From Pseudaeromonas paramecii (GTDB lineage: Bacteria > Pseudomonadota > Gammaproteobacteria > Enterobacterales > Aeromonadaceae), in contig NZ_BAABFC010000012.1 in the NCBI RefSeq assembly GCF_039540575.1, forward strand, positions 1 to 64,000: a stretch of 64,000 bases of DNA, read 5' to 3'. The translations under genes and the position numbers were made by a program. Under the pieces are notes generated by a model. It searched no databases and had not been told where the DNA came from. It saw nothing but the letters and a program-made list of their open reading frames with translations. Of the stretch, positions 25,218 to 33,156 are shown one piece after another. Within the stretch, counting starts at the first letter, position 1, and each line of letters opens with the position of its first letter.

Positions 25218-25283
25218 TATGGTTTCCATAAATTCCGGGAAGACCGTAAAAATGGCACACAAAGTTGATGATTTGGAAACCAT
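25218..25283. promoter_or_regulatory. twin LysR-type boxes in the dioxygenase/LysR divergon
   Basis: TATGGTTTCCATA (25218-25230) is a symmetric T-N11-A box. The related TTGGAAACCAT (25273-25283) lies about 54 bases away, roughly five helical turns. ATGGTTTCCA and TGGAAACCAT are also perfect reverse complements. Paired recognition and activation sites of this kind are typical of LysR-regulated divergons, but no binding evidence exists. Confidence 0.5.
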
Positions 25284-26178
25284 GAACGGTTCACTGACCG
25301 ATGTGCGGGCCTTCTGCCGGGTGGTGGAGCTGGGCACACTGTCTGCGGCGGCGCGGGTGCTGGGGGAAACCAAGGGCAGCATCAGTCGGCGGCTACGACG
25401 GCTGGAGAGCAGCCTGGGGCTCACCCTGCTGGCCCGGCACCCACGTTCGGTGACCGTCACCGGCGAGGGACAGCTGTTCTACGGCAAGGCGCGGGAGGGG
25501 CTGCTGCTGCTGGAGGAGGGGGCTGAGCTGGCGCGCGCCACCCGCAGTGAACCGCGCGGGGTGCTGCGCATCACGGCACCGCTGGATTTGGGCCAGGAGT
25601 GGCTGCCGCCCATCATAGTGGACTTTGCCCGCCAGTATCCGCAGATCCGGGTGGAGTTGCTGCTGAGCGATCAGCGGCTGGATCTGGCCAGTCATCAGAT
25701 CGATGTGGCGCTGCGGGCCACCGAGGGCGGCTTGCCGGACATGGGTTACAGTGCGCGGGCCCTAACTCCCTTGACCATGGGTTGGTTCGCCGCTCCTGAC
25801 TATCTGGCTCAGGCGCCGGCCCCACAGTGCCCGGAGGATCTGCACGGCCATGCCCTGATCCTGGCAGGGCAGGGCAGTCAGGGGTGTCGAGTGCGCCTGC
25901 GTCAGGGGGCAATGGAAGAGCAACTCACCTTCTGGCCACGACTGCAGACCCTGGATTATGCCAGCGTCTTGCGCTTGGCGCTGTGCGGAGGCGGTCTGGG
26001 ATTCATGCCGTCCCTGGTGGCGGCGCAGGCCGTGAGTCGGGGCCAATTACAGCCTGTGCTGACGGCCTGGCAGGCACCGGCCGCCGAGTTGTATCTCATT
26101 ACCCAAAGCGGCTTGCGGGCGCCAGGCCGGGTGCAGGCGTTCAAGGAGTTCCTGCTGGCGGCCCTGGCGGTGGACTAG
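25282..26178 (+). CDS. LysR-family transcriptional regulator
   Basis: This 298-residue LysR regulator has an N-terminal winged helix-turn-helix (residues 4-63, with SAAARVLGETKGSISRRLRR) and a substrate-binding effector domain (about 92-290). The ATG at 25282 gives the usual family N-terminus. Upstream in-frame ATG codons at 25219, which has a strong GAGGAG five bases before it, and 25252 would add 21 or 10 residues and would put the symmetric box at the start of the gene. It probably controls the divergent ygiD-doxX pair. Its stop shares CTAG with hemW. Confidence 0.9.
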   Translation: MNGSLTDVRAFCRVVELGTLSAAARVLGETKGSISRRLRRLESSLGLTLLARHPRSVTVTGEGQLFYGKAREGLLLLEEGAELARATRSEPRGVLRITAPLDLGQEWLPPIIVDFARQYPQIRVELLLSDQRLDLASHQIDVALRATEGGLPDMGYSARALTPLTMGWFAAPDYLAQAPAPQCPEDLHGHALILAGQGSQGCRVRLRQGAMEEQLTFWPRLQTLDYASVLRLALCGGGLGFMPSLVAAQAVSRGQLQPVLTAWQAPAAELYLITQSGLRAPGRVQAFKEFLLAALAVD

Positions 26179-27320
26179 TCGTCCATCAGACCCGCCAGCA
26201 AGCGGTTAAGGTAGCGATGTCCCAGCTCGGTCACCTGCCAGTGGCTGGGGGTTTCGTTGAGCAGTGCCAGCCTTAAACCATCGGCCAGCCGTGTTGTCAC
26301 CGAGTCGGCGGCCAGGGCGGTACGGGCGGCGAATTCGGCCTTGGGGACCGGCTCAAACAAGCGAAAGCGATTCATGAAGTACTCGAACGGCCGCTCGTCA
26401 TGACTCACCTCCCAGCGTTGATCCAGTGCCGCACGGCCGGGCTCCAGGTACCCCTTGGGATGCTTGACCTTGACGGTACGGCAGATGACGTCTTGCTCCG
26501 GCAGGCTGATCTTGCCGTGGGCCCCGCAGCCAATCCCCAGGTAGTCGCCAAAGCGCCAGTAGTTGAGGTTATGCCGGCACTCGAAGCCGGGTTTGGCGTA
26601 GGCGGAGATCTCGTACTGGCGATAGCCGGCGGCCAGCAGTAGCGCATGACCCTGTTCCTGGATCTCCCACAGCAGCTCATCCTCCGGCAACACCGGCGGC
26701 TTGGAGCCGAAGGCGGTGTTGGGCTCTATGGTGAGCTGGTACCAGGACAGGTGGGGCGGAGCCAGGGCGATGGCCTGTCGTAGATCGGCCAGCGCCGCGG
26801 CGACGTCCTGCTGTGGCAGGCCATGCATCAGATCCAGGTTGAAACTGCGCAACCCCGCCTGGGCGGCCTGGTGGGCGGCGGCGATGGCCTCGTCCGGACC
26901 GTGGATCCGTCCCAGACGCTGCAGCTGTTCGGGCGCGAAGCTCTGTACCCCTATGCTGATCCGGTTGACGCCGGCGGCCACATAGCCGGGGAACCGGCCG
27001 GCCTCCACTGTGCCGGGATTGGCCTCCAGGGTGATCTCTATGTCTGGTGCAAAGGGGATACGCTGGCGTATTCCCGCCAGCAGCTGAGCCACGCTGGCCG
27101 GGCTGAACAGACTGGGAGTACCACCGCCGATGAAGATGCTGGCAAGGGCTCTGCCTTGTACCAGCGGGAGGTCAGCCTCCAGATCCCGCAACAGGGCCGC
27201 GACGTATTCGGTCTCCGGCAGCCCCTGGCGCAAGGCATGGGAGTTGAAGTCGCAGTAGGGGCACTTCTGTACGCACCAGGGGATATGCACGTACAGCGAC
27301 AGGGGCGGCAGGCTCAGCAT
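26175..27320 (-). CDS. hemW: heme chaperone HemW (radical SAM)
   Basis: This 381-residue radical-SAM protein resembles coproporphyrinogen III oxidase but belongs to the HemW heme-chaperone group. The cluster motif is C16-V-Q-K-C20-P-Y-C23, directly after LSLYVHIPW. FIGGGTPSLF and GVQSF are further family strands. The ATG at 27320 overlaps the rdgB stop by one base (TGATG); a TTG one codon earlier is less likely. In E. coli hemW also follows rdgB. Confidence 0.94.
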   Translation of the reverse strand: MLSLPPLSLYVHIPWCVQKCPYCDFNSHALRQGLPETEYVAALLRDLEADLPLVQGRALASIFIGGGTPSLFSPASVAQLLAGIRQRIPFAPDIEITLEANPGTVEAGRFPGYVAAGVNRISIGVQSFAPEQLQRLGRIHGPDEAIAAAHQAAQAGLRSFNLDLMHGLPQQDVAAALADLRQAIALAPPHLSWYQLTIEPNTAFGSKPPVLPEDELLWEIQEQGHALLLAAGYRQYEISAYAKPGFECRHNLNYWRFGDYLGIGCGAHGKISLPEQDVICRTVKVKHPKGYLEPGRAALDQRWEVSHDERPFEYFMNRFRLFEPVPKAEFAARTALAADSVTTRLADGLRLALLNETPSHWQVTELGHRYLNRLLAGLMDD

Positions 27321-27916
27321 CAATCCGGCTCGTTCAGCTTGTTCAGCAGCTGTTGCAGGGCCTGGCCTCGGTGGCTCAGCCGGTTCTTTTCGGCCGGATC
27401 CAGCTCGGCGGCGGTGCAGCCGGACTCGGGAACGAAGAAGATGGGGTCATAGCCAAAGCCGTTCTCGCCGATGGCTTCCAGGCCGATGATGCCTTCCCAG
27501 CTGGCCTGACAGATGAGGGGGGTGGGATCGTCGGCATGGCGCATGTAAACCAGTACACACCAGTAGCGGGCGCTGCGCAGCACCAGGGGTACCCCTTCGA
27601 GATCTTCCAGCAGCTTTTCCAGATTATCCTGATCCGAGGCCTCGTCGCCCGCGTAGCGGGCGGAGTAGACGCCCGGGCGGCCCAACAGGGCGTCGACTTC
27701 CAGACCGGAATCATCGGCAATGGCAGGCAGGCCGGTCACCCGCGCCGCGTGCCGGGCCTTGATGATGGCATTTTCCACGAAGGTGGTGCCGGTCTCGGGG
27801 ACGCTCTCCACCTGAAATTGACTCTGTGGCAGCACCGCATATCCCAGGTCGCCCAGCAGGGCATTGAGCTCTTCGACCTTCTTCTTATTGCCGGTTGCCA
27901 GCACCAGTTGTGACAT
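27320..27916 (-). CDS. rdgB: dITP/XTP pyrophosphatase RdgB
   Basis: This 198-residue house-cleaning enzyme hydrolyses dITP, dXTP and ITP to monophosphates and so keeps deaminated purines out of DNA. Recognisable motifs are the SQLVLATGNKKKVEEL start (substrate-binding T8-x-N10-x-x-K), a catalytic Asp in IADDSGLEVDAL, and the terminal SHRGQAL. In E. coli it directly follows yggU. Here two unrelated 540-residue genes separate them. Confidence 0.96.
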   Translation of the reverse strand: MSQLVLATGNKKKVEELNALLGDLGYAVLPQSQFQVESVPETGTTFVENAIIKARHAARVTGLPAIADDSGLEVDALLGRPGVYSARYAGDEASDQDNLEKLLEDLEGVPLVLRSARYWCVLVYMRHADDPTPLICQASWEGIIGLEAIGENGFGYDPIFFVPESGCTAAELDPAEKNRLSHRGQALQQLLNKLNEPD

Positions 27917-27989
27917 CGCTTCCTCTCCCTCATTTGGATGGCCGCCATGATAGCGGCAGGGCGAGGCAGGGGCCAGCCTAGATCCAGCC

Positions 27990-29609
27990 TCAGGCCGAGG
28001 CTTTTTGTCGGCGTAATGTCATCTGTTGGCTCAGCTGATGCAGGGCGCGGGCTTTGCTGATGCTGTAGCGTTGCCGCTGCTGGGGACTGAGATCGCTGGC
28101 GGCCCCCAGGATACGCAGCAGTTGGGCCAGCAGCTGCTTGAACGGGTGGTAGTGTGGCCGGCTGGGCCACACCAGGGTCAGCAGCTCCAGGGCGATGAGG
28201 GTGTCTTTGGTTTGGGCACCGAAGCCCCGCAACAACTGGTTGGCCAGCTGTAAGGCATGCAGGAAGTCCCGTTGCTCTATGGCCTGCTGGCGGGCCTCCC
28301 GCAGGTCGAGCAGGGTCTGCTGGCGCATCAGCCGCCAAGCGCGGAACTGTTCCAGTAACAGCCCATGGAGTCGGGTCTGCAGCACATCCTCCCGTCGCTG
28401 CCGGGCCAGCTCCAGCTGTCGTTCCAGGGCGTTGAGATAATAGTCTCCCCGATCGGTGAGGCCGCTGAGTTCCGCCACCGAGGCACCGAACAGCAAGGTG
28501 GTGGCGGGCAGGGCCTCATCAATCACCAGGGGTTCCACCAGATCCCGTGCCAGTTGGTAGTCCTGCCGGTAACAGGCTTGCTGGGCCTGAGCCAGAAAGC
28601 GGGCGTGTCTGCAGTGGGCCGGTCCCAGGGCAGCGGCCAGTTGCCGCCAGTGATTGAGCAGCTGGCGACGGACTGGGGTGGCGGGCATTCCCAGCCAGTT
28701 CTGGGCCATGCTGGCCAGCTGCCATTGGCGGAACTCATGTTCCAGGTTCAGGGCGACCAACTGGCGATACGGGGGCGGGCCGTCGGCTGGCATGGGTTGG
28801 TTTTGCAGCAGGGCCAGCTGGCGCGAGACTGTCTGCCAGCGAGCCTGCTGGGGCTCCAGCTGTTGCAGCCCGAGCATGTTCTGGCTGGCTTGCAGCAGGT
28901 TACGGCCGCACAGACTGACCAACAGCTGCAAGGCGAGCCGCGCTTGTGGCGGCAGATGCTGCTGTTGGGCCAGCAGACGGGCGGCAGCTTCAGGCTTGTC
29001 CTGCCAGAGGAGTGTGGTGATGAGGCCGGTCTTGGCCCACACCTCTGCCTGCTCCATCAAGCAGAGGCCATAGAACTGGGCGGCCTCGGCGAGACGATCC
29101 GTCTGCAGCAACAGGCAGCCCTTGAGCCGCTCCAGCTCCCGGGTCTCCTTGGGCAGCAGGAACATCAGATCCTCACACAGACCGCAGGCGGCGGCGGGGT
29201 TGCCTTCGGCATAGGCGCGGCGTAAGGCGCCTTGTTGCCGCAGCCAGCAGATGAGATTGCCAAGCCGGTCAACGAGCGCATCCGTGCTGGTGGTGGTCGC
29301 CAGGCGTACCGTCAGATTGAGATCCATCTGGCCCACCATGGCCTGGGTGCCGGCGGGGGCATCCAGCAGCACCAGCAGGGTGAAGGGGGGCAGCATCCGA
29401 CTGGCCTTGAGCTCCTGCAGCAGTTGCTCGCCGGTACTGCCCTGGCAGATCAGCATGGCCAGCGATGACCACTCAGGCTGGCTCAGCAGCAGGCTGGCTT
29501 GGCTGAAGCATTGCAGGTGGACCCCCATTCCCAATCTGCCTAGGCTCAGCTCCACCTGGTGGGTCAGGCTGGGATTGTCGGCAATCAGCCAAACGAGCGG
29601 CTGCTCCAT
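27990..29609 (-). CDS. degenerate receiver-domain / helical-repeat protein, paralogue 1
   Basis: This 539-residue protein has two parts. Residues 1-125 look like a response-regulator receiver fold (alternating hydrophobic strands WLIADN, LAMLIC, FTLLVLL). The acidic pocket is A10-D11 instead of two acids, and the third strand ends in Cys/Gln rather than the phospho-accepting Asp, so phosphorylation is unlikely. Residues 125-539 are all-helical, with TPR-like pairs and a conserved C142-G-L-C145-E-D. Blocks such as AEAAQFYGLCLMEQ and LLFGASVAELSGLT recur in the upstream neighbour, so the two are paralogues. The ATG at 29609 has GGAG six bases upstream. The function is unknown; a scaffold or signal-integration role is only a guess. 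Confidence 0.75.
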   Translation of the reverse strand: MEQPLVWLIADNPSLTHQVELSLGRLGMGVHLQCFSQASLLLSQPEWSSLAMLICQGSTGEQLLQELKASRMLPPFTLLVLLDAPAGTQAMVGQMDLNLTVRLATTTSTDALVDRLGNLICWLRQQGALRRAYAEGNPAAACGLCEDLMFLLPKETRELERLKGCLLLQTDRLAEAAQFYGLCLMEQAEVWAKTGLITTLLWQDKPEAAARLLAQQQHLPPQARLALQLLVSLCGRNLLQASQNMLGLQQLEPQQARWQTVSRQLALLQNQPMPADGPPPYRQLVALNLEHEFRQWQLASMAQNWLGMPATPVRRQLLNHWRQLAAALGPAHCRHARFLAQAQQACYRQDYQLARDLVEPLVIDEALPATTLLFGASVAELSGLTDRGDYYLNALERQLELARQRREDVLQTRLHGLLLEQFRAWRLMRQQTLLDLREARQQAIEQRDFLHALQLANQLLRGFGAQTKDTLIALELLTLVWPSRPHYHPFKQLLAQLLRILGAASDLSPQQRQRYSISKARALHQLSQQMTLRRQKASA

Positions 29610-29756
29610 GAGGGGCTCCAAAAGGTGGGTTCTCTATTTATGGTGCACCAGAAGCGTTGCGGCCGCCCAGCCAGGGAGGCCTGCTAGATATGACAGGGCG
29701 AATTTCTTTCCCCTGAGCTAAGGCCTACGGGCGTCGATGGACCTCTCAAGCCCCAA

Positions 29757-31397
29757 CTAGGTGGAGGCCTGTTGCTGGCGCAGCGCCATCTGGTGCTGTC
29801 GTTGTTGCATGGCGCGGGCTCTGATGAGATTGAAACGCCGTTGCTGCTGCAGGGTCATGTCGGGACAGTTGTCTAAAATTTTCAGCAAGTTGCCCAGCAG
29901 CCGGTTGAACTGGTTGCTGACTGGCTTGCTGGGCCAGACTCGAGTCAGGAGCTCCAGTGCGATCAGGCTGTCCTGGGGCTGGGCGCCAAAGTCCCGCACC
30001 AGCTGAGTGGATAGCTGCAGGGCATGAAAGAAGTCATGCCCTGCAATGGCATGCTGGCGGCTTTGACGTAGGGTTTGCTGGAGAATTTTTCGATTGGACA
30101 AGCAGTGGCGGGCCTGCTGCAACAGCAGGGTTGTGAGCTGGTATTCCAAGATGTCTTGGTGGGCATTGCGCTGGTGGAGGAGTTGGTGTGTCAGGGAATT
30201 AAGGTAGTGATCCGCCAGCCTGGTGAGCCCGACCAGCTCTGCTACCGAGGCACCAAACAGCAGGCTGGTGGCCGGCTGTTCCTCATCCATCCTCAGCGGT
30301 TCAAGCCGCTCGCGGGCCAAGCGATAATCCAACTGGTAGCAGGCTTGCTGCGCTAGAGCCAGTTGCTGGCTCAGCGGGCAGTGGGAGGGGCCGAGGCGGC
30401 TGGCCAGCTGCCGCCACTGGTTCAGCAGGTTGCGGCGGGCGGCGGCCGAGGGTAATCCTTGCCAGTTCTGGCCGATGCTGGCCAGTTGCCACAGTCTCAA
30501 CTGGAAATCGGTATTGAGCGGGCTCAACAGCCGATAGGGCGTGGTGAGCGCCAGGTCGGGGGGCTGGCTCAGTATCAGGCGTAGTTGTTGGCCGATCAGG
30601 GGATAGTCGAGACTGTCGGTATCCTGTTGCTGCAGCGCCTGCAGTGTTTGCTGGGCATCCAGCAACTCCTGTCTGACCAGATCAACCAACAGCTGCAGGC
30701 GGCGGTTTTCTTCCGTCTGTGGGTGCTTCTGCTGGGCGCAAAAGCGTCGGGCCGCCTCTAGCTTGCCTTGCCACAGCAGGCTGATGAGCAGACCGGCCTT
30801 GGCCCACCCCTCGCCTTGCTCCATGATGCACAGACTGAAGTACTGCGCGGCTTCGCTCAGCATCCCCCCTCGCAGCATGACTTCTCCCTTGAGGGGCTCC
30901 AGGACGTCAGCGTCCTGCTCCAGTTGGAGCATCAGATCCTCGCACTGACCACACAGGGTGGCATACTGGCCATCCCGGTAGCTTTGTCTGAGTTGGGCTT
31001 GTTGCTCTAGCAGGTGAACCAGGCTCTCCAGGCGTCTAGCCAGGGAGTCCTGCGATAACGGAAGGGACAGCGAGAACGGCAGGCTTAACGGAGGCCGTTC
31101 TGCCGGCAGCACTTTTGAGTGTGGATGGGCTTCCAGCTGCAGCAACAGGGTAAAGGGGGGCAACCGTTGGCTGTGGGCCAGTTCTTGAAACAGGCGGCGG
31201 CCAAGAGTGCCATCAGGCTGATCATCTCGCCAGATGATGAGCGCAACCTCATCCCAACCTGGCTGCTCCAGCAAGTGTTTGGGGTGTTCGAAGCACATGA
31301 GTCGCTGAGTGCCGATGCCCTGCTCCGACAGTTGCTGTCGAAACAGGCTGCGGTGGAGCCGGCTGTCGTCTATCAGCCAGATCAGTGGCTCAACCAT
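29757..31397 (-). CDS. degenerate receiver-domain / helical-repeat protein, paralogue 2
   Basis: This 546-residue paralogue of the downstream gene lies 147 bases before it on the same strand. Its receiver-like part keeps the acidic pair (D10-D11 in WLIDDS), but the third strand runs ALIIWR with D58-D59 just beyond, so the canonical phospho-Asp is missing or shifted. The insertion near residues 92-115 is Ser/Pro/Leu-rich. The helical region carries C149-G-Q-C152-E-D, SEAAQYFSLCIMEQ and LLFGASVAELVGLT, matching paralogue 1 throughout. The ATG at 31397 follows GGGAG at six bases. That site lies inside a long hairpin (31401-31458). The pair splits the otherwise conserved yggU-rdgB junction. Confidence 0.75.
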   Translation of the reverse strand: MVEPLIWLIDDSRLHRSLFRQQLSEQGIGTQRLMCFEHPKHLLEQPGWDEVALIIWRDDQPDGTLGRRLFQELAHSQRLPPFTLLLQLEAHPHSKVLPAERPPLSLPFSLSLPLSQDSLARRLESLVHLLEQQAQLRQSYRDGQYATLCGQCEDLMLQLEQDADVLEPLKGEVMLRGGMLSEAAQYFSLCIMEQGEGWAKAGLLISLLWQGKLEAARRFCAQQKHPQTEENRRLQLLVDLVRQELLDAQQTLQALQQQDTDSLDYPLIGQQLRLILSQPPDLALTTPYRLLSPLNTDFQLRLWQLASIGQNWQGLPSAAARRNLLNQWRQLASRLGPSHCPLSQQLALAQQACYQLDYRLARERLEPLRMDEEQPATSLLFGASVAELVGLTRLADHYLNSLTHQLLHQRNAHQDILEYQLTTLLLQQARHCLSNRKILQQTLRQSRQHAIAGHDFFHALQLSTQLVRDFGAQPQDSLIALELLTRVWPSKPVSNQFNRLLGNLLKILDNCPDMTLQQQRRFNLIRARAMQQRQHQMALRQQQAST

Positions 31398-31400
31398 GTC

Positions 31401-31458
31401 ACTCTCCCGGTTTTTCCTAATCCACACAGTAGGGTGTATCAGGAAAACCGGCGGAGAG
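31401..31458 (-). promoter_or_regulatory. long hairpin covering the ribosome binding site of paralogue 2
   Basis: On the minus strand, CTCTCC-(GC)-CGGTTTT-CCT pairs with AGG-AAAA-(A)-CCGGGAGAG, giving about 16 bp with one small bulge on each side. The inner ACAC/GTGT can add four more. The 3' arm includes the Shine-Dalgarno GGGAG and ends four bases before the ATG. No T-run follows, so it is not a terminator. Confidence 0.6.
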
Positions 31459-31481
31459 GGTAACTGGCATAAGTGACAGGT

Positions 31482-31772
31482 TTAGTTGAGCAGTTGGGCT
31501 ATCGGCTCGGGGATCTGCCGTGGTGTGTCTATGGCCAGCAGCTTATGGCGGCCTAGCTCGCCCTTGAGCAGACTGACCTGGCCCTTGGCCACCTTGAACT
31601 GCTTGGCCAAAAACTTGATGAGATGGGCGTTGGCCTGGCCATCCACCGGCGGTGCCGTGATGGCCAGCTTGAGTTCGTCGCCGTGCAGCCCCTGGAACTG
31701 ATCCCGGCTGGCCTTGGGCTGGATGAGCAGCGCCAGCAGCAGCTGCTCTCCCTCCCAGCGCACGGCGCTCAT
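31482..31772 (-). CDS. yggU: YggU-family protein (DUF167)
   Basis: This 96-residue protein is a complete DUF167/YggU domain, with LIQPKASRDQFQGLHGDELKL-type early strands and the conserved PPVDGQANAHLIKFLAK motif near residues 45-61. The family's function is unknown despite solved structures. Its ATG at 31772 overlaps the yggT stop by one base (TGATG). A longer open frame upstream is a shadow of yggT. Confidence 0.92.
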   Translation of the reverse strand: MSAVRWEGEQLLLALLIQPKASRDQFQGLHGDELKLAITAPPVDGQANAHLIKFLAKQFKVAKGQVSLLKGELGRHKLLAIDTPRQIPEPIAQLLN

Positions 31773-32323
31773 CAGAGCATGCTCCAGAGGCTGGGGAACA
31801 GATCCAGGAACAGGTAGTTCAGCGCCTGCAGGGCGATAAACAGCACCAGCACCGACAGATCCAGACCGCCGATGGCAGGGATCACCCTGCGGATGGGGGA
31901 CAGCAGGGGCTCGGTGAGCTGATACAGTACCAGCTCGAACGGGCTGCGGCCCTGGCTGACCCAGCTGAGAATGGCCCGGGCCACCAGCAGCCAGAACAGC
32001 AGGGAGCCGGCCTGTTTGAGCACCAGCAGCAGGCTCACCAGCAACAGACCCAGCCATTGACCGTGGATCATGCCCAATGCCAGGAACAGCAGGTATTTGC
32101 CCAGGGCCACGGCATAGGCCAGCAGCACGGCGGCCAAATCCAGTCCGCCCAGGCTGGGAATGAGGCGGCGCAAGGGGCCCAGGATGGGATGGGTGCAGCG
32201 CACCACGAACTGGCTCAGGGGGTTGTAGAAGTCGGCACGGGCCCACTGCAACCAGATGCGCAGTATCACCACCATCAGGTAGAGGTTGAACAGGGTATCG
32301 AGAATAAAATAAAGGCTCTGCAT
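31772..32323 (-). CDS. yggT: YggT-family integral membrane protein
   Basis: This 183-residue protein consists of two copies of the YGGT module, each with a membrane helix pair and a conserved motif. These are NPLSQFVVRCTHPILGPLRR (about residues 34-53) and LTEPLLSPIRRVIPAIGGLD (about 135-154). YggT proteins have been tied to osmotic stress tolerance and envelope or division functions in various bacteria. The gene lies between proC (8-base gap) and yggU (1-base overlap). Confidence 0.95.
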   Translation of the reverse strand: MQSLYFILDTLFNLYLMVVILRIWLQWARADFYNPLSQFVVRCTHPILGPLRRLIPSLGGLDLAAVLLAYAVALGKYLLFLALGMIHGQWLGLLLVSLLLVLKQAGSLLFWLLVARAILSWVSQGRSPFELVLYQLTEPLLSPIRRVIPAIGGLDLSVLVLFIALQALNYLFLDLFPSLWSML

Positions 32324-32331
32324 GGGGATCC

Positions 32332-33156
32332 TTAGAACAGTTGTTCCATCTCTTCGGCCCGCACTATGGCCGCCTGCATGGCACGGCTCACCAGCTCGTC
32401 CAGCTTGCCTTCCTCAAAGGTGCGCACCGCTTCGGCGGTGGTACCGCCCTTGGAGGTGACCTGCTCCCGTAGGGTGACCAGGCTGGTGGCCGGATTGTCG
32501 ATGACCATCTGGGCGGCGCCCAGGGCGGTCTGCTGCACCAGCAGGCGGGCATCGGCCTCGCTAAAGCCCAGGCGAACCGCTTCTTCGGCCATGTGCTGCA
32601 TGAACAGGAAGAAATAGGCCGGTGCCGAGCCGGAGGCGGCGATCACGGCATTGATGTCCGCTTCGCTCGGTACCCAGACGGTCTTGCCCACCGCCTGCAG
32701 CATGGCCTCGGCGAAGGCGCGATCGCTATCGCTCACCTCGCCCGGGGCGTACAGGCCCGTCATGCCCAGGCCGATGAGGGCCGGGGTGTTGGGCATGCAG
32801 CGCACTATCTTGCGGTGGCCGCCGAGCAGCTGGCTCAGGCGCGCCACCTTGATGCCGGCGGCGATGGAGACCACCAGACGATCTTCCAGGCTGCCCAGCT
32901 CGGCGGTGAGCTGTTCCAGCATCTGGGCCATGTATTGCGGCTTGACCGCCAGGACGATGACCTGGGCGGCGCGGGCCGCGGCGGTATTGTCCGTGGTGAC
33001 CTGGATGCCGAACTCCCCGGCCAGTTGGGCTAGCTTCTGGGCATCCGGATCCGTGGCGTGGATCAGGGATCCGGGAAACTGAGCCGCCCGCAGGCCGGCG
33101 ATGAGACTGCGCGCCATGTTGCCGGCGCCGAGAAAGGCGATATGACGTTGTTCCAT
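32332..33156 (-). CDS. proC: pyrroline-5-carboxylate reductase
   Basis: This 274-residue enzyme performs the NAD(P)H-dependent last step of proline synthesis. It has the N-terminal Rossmann motif GAGNMA at residues 10-15 and the C-terminal P5CR signature in PATSLVTLREQVTSKGGTT (about residues 223-241). Its ATG abuts the yggS stop with no gap. In E. coli proC lies elsewhere, but yggS-proC-yggT is the common order in Vibrio and Pseudomonas relatives. Confidence 0.97.
   Translation of the reverse strand: MEQRHIAFLGAGNMARSLIAGLRAAQFPGSLIHATDPDAQKLAQLAGEFGIQVTTDNTAAARAAQVIVLAVKPQYMAQMLEQLTAELGSLEDRLVVSIAAGIKVARLSQLLGGHRKIVRCMPNTPALIGLGMTGLYAPGEVSDSDRAFAEAMLQAVGKTVWVPSEADINAVIAASGSAPAYFFLFMQHMAEEAVRLGFSEADARLLVQQTALGAAQMVIDNPATSLVTLREQVTSKGGTTAEAVRTFEEGKLDELVSRAMQAAIVRAEEMEQLF

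Noticed and set aside
31482..32246. A 254-codon frame that would extend yggU upstream through yggT
   Set aside because: The extra N-terminal part is yggT read in another frame. The ATG at 31772 gives a normal YggU.
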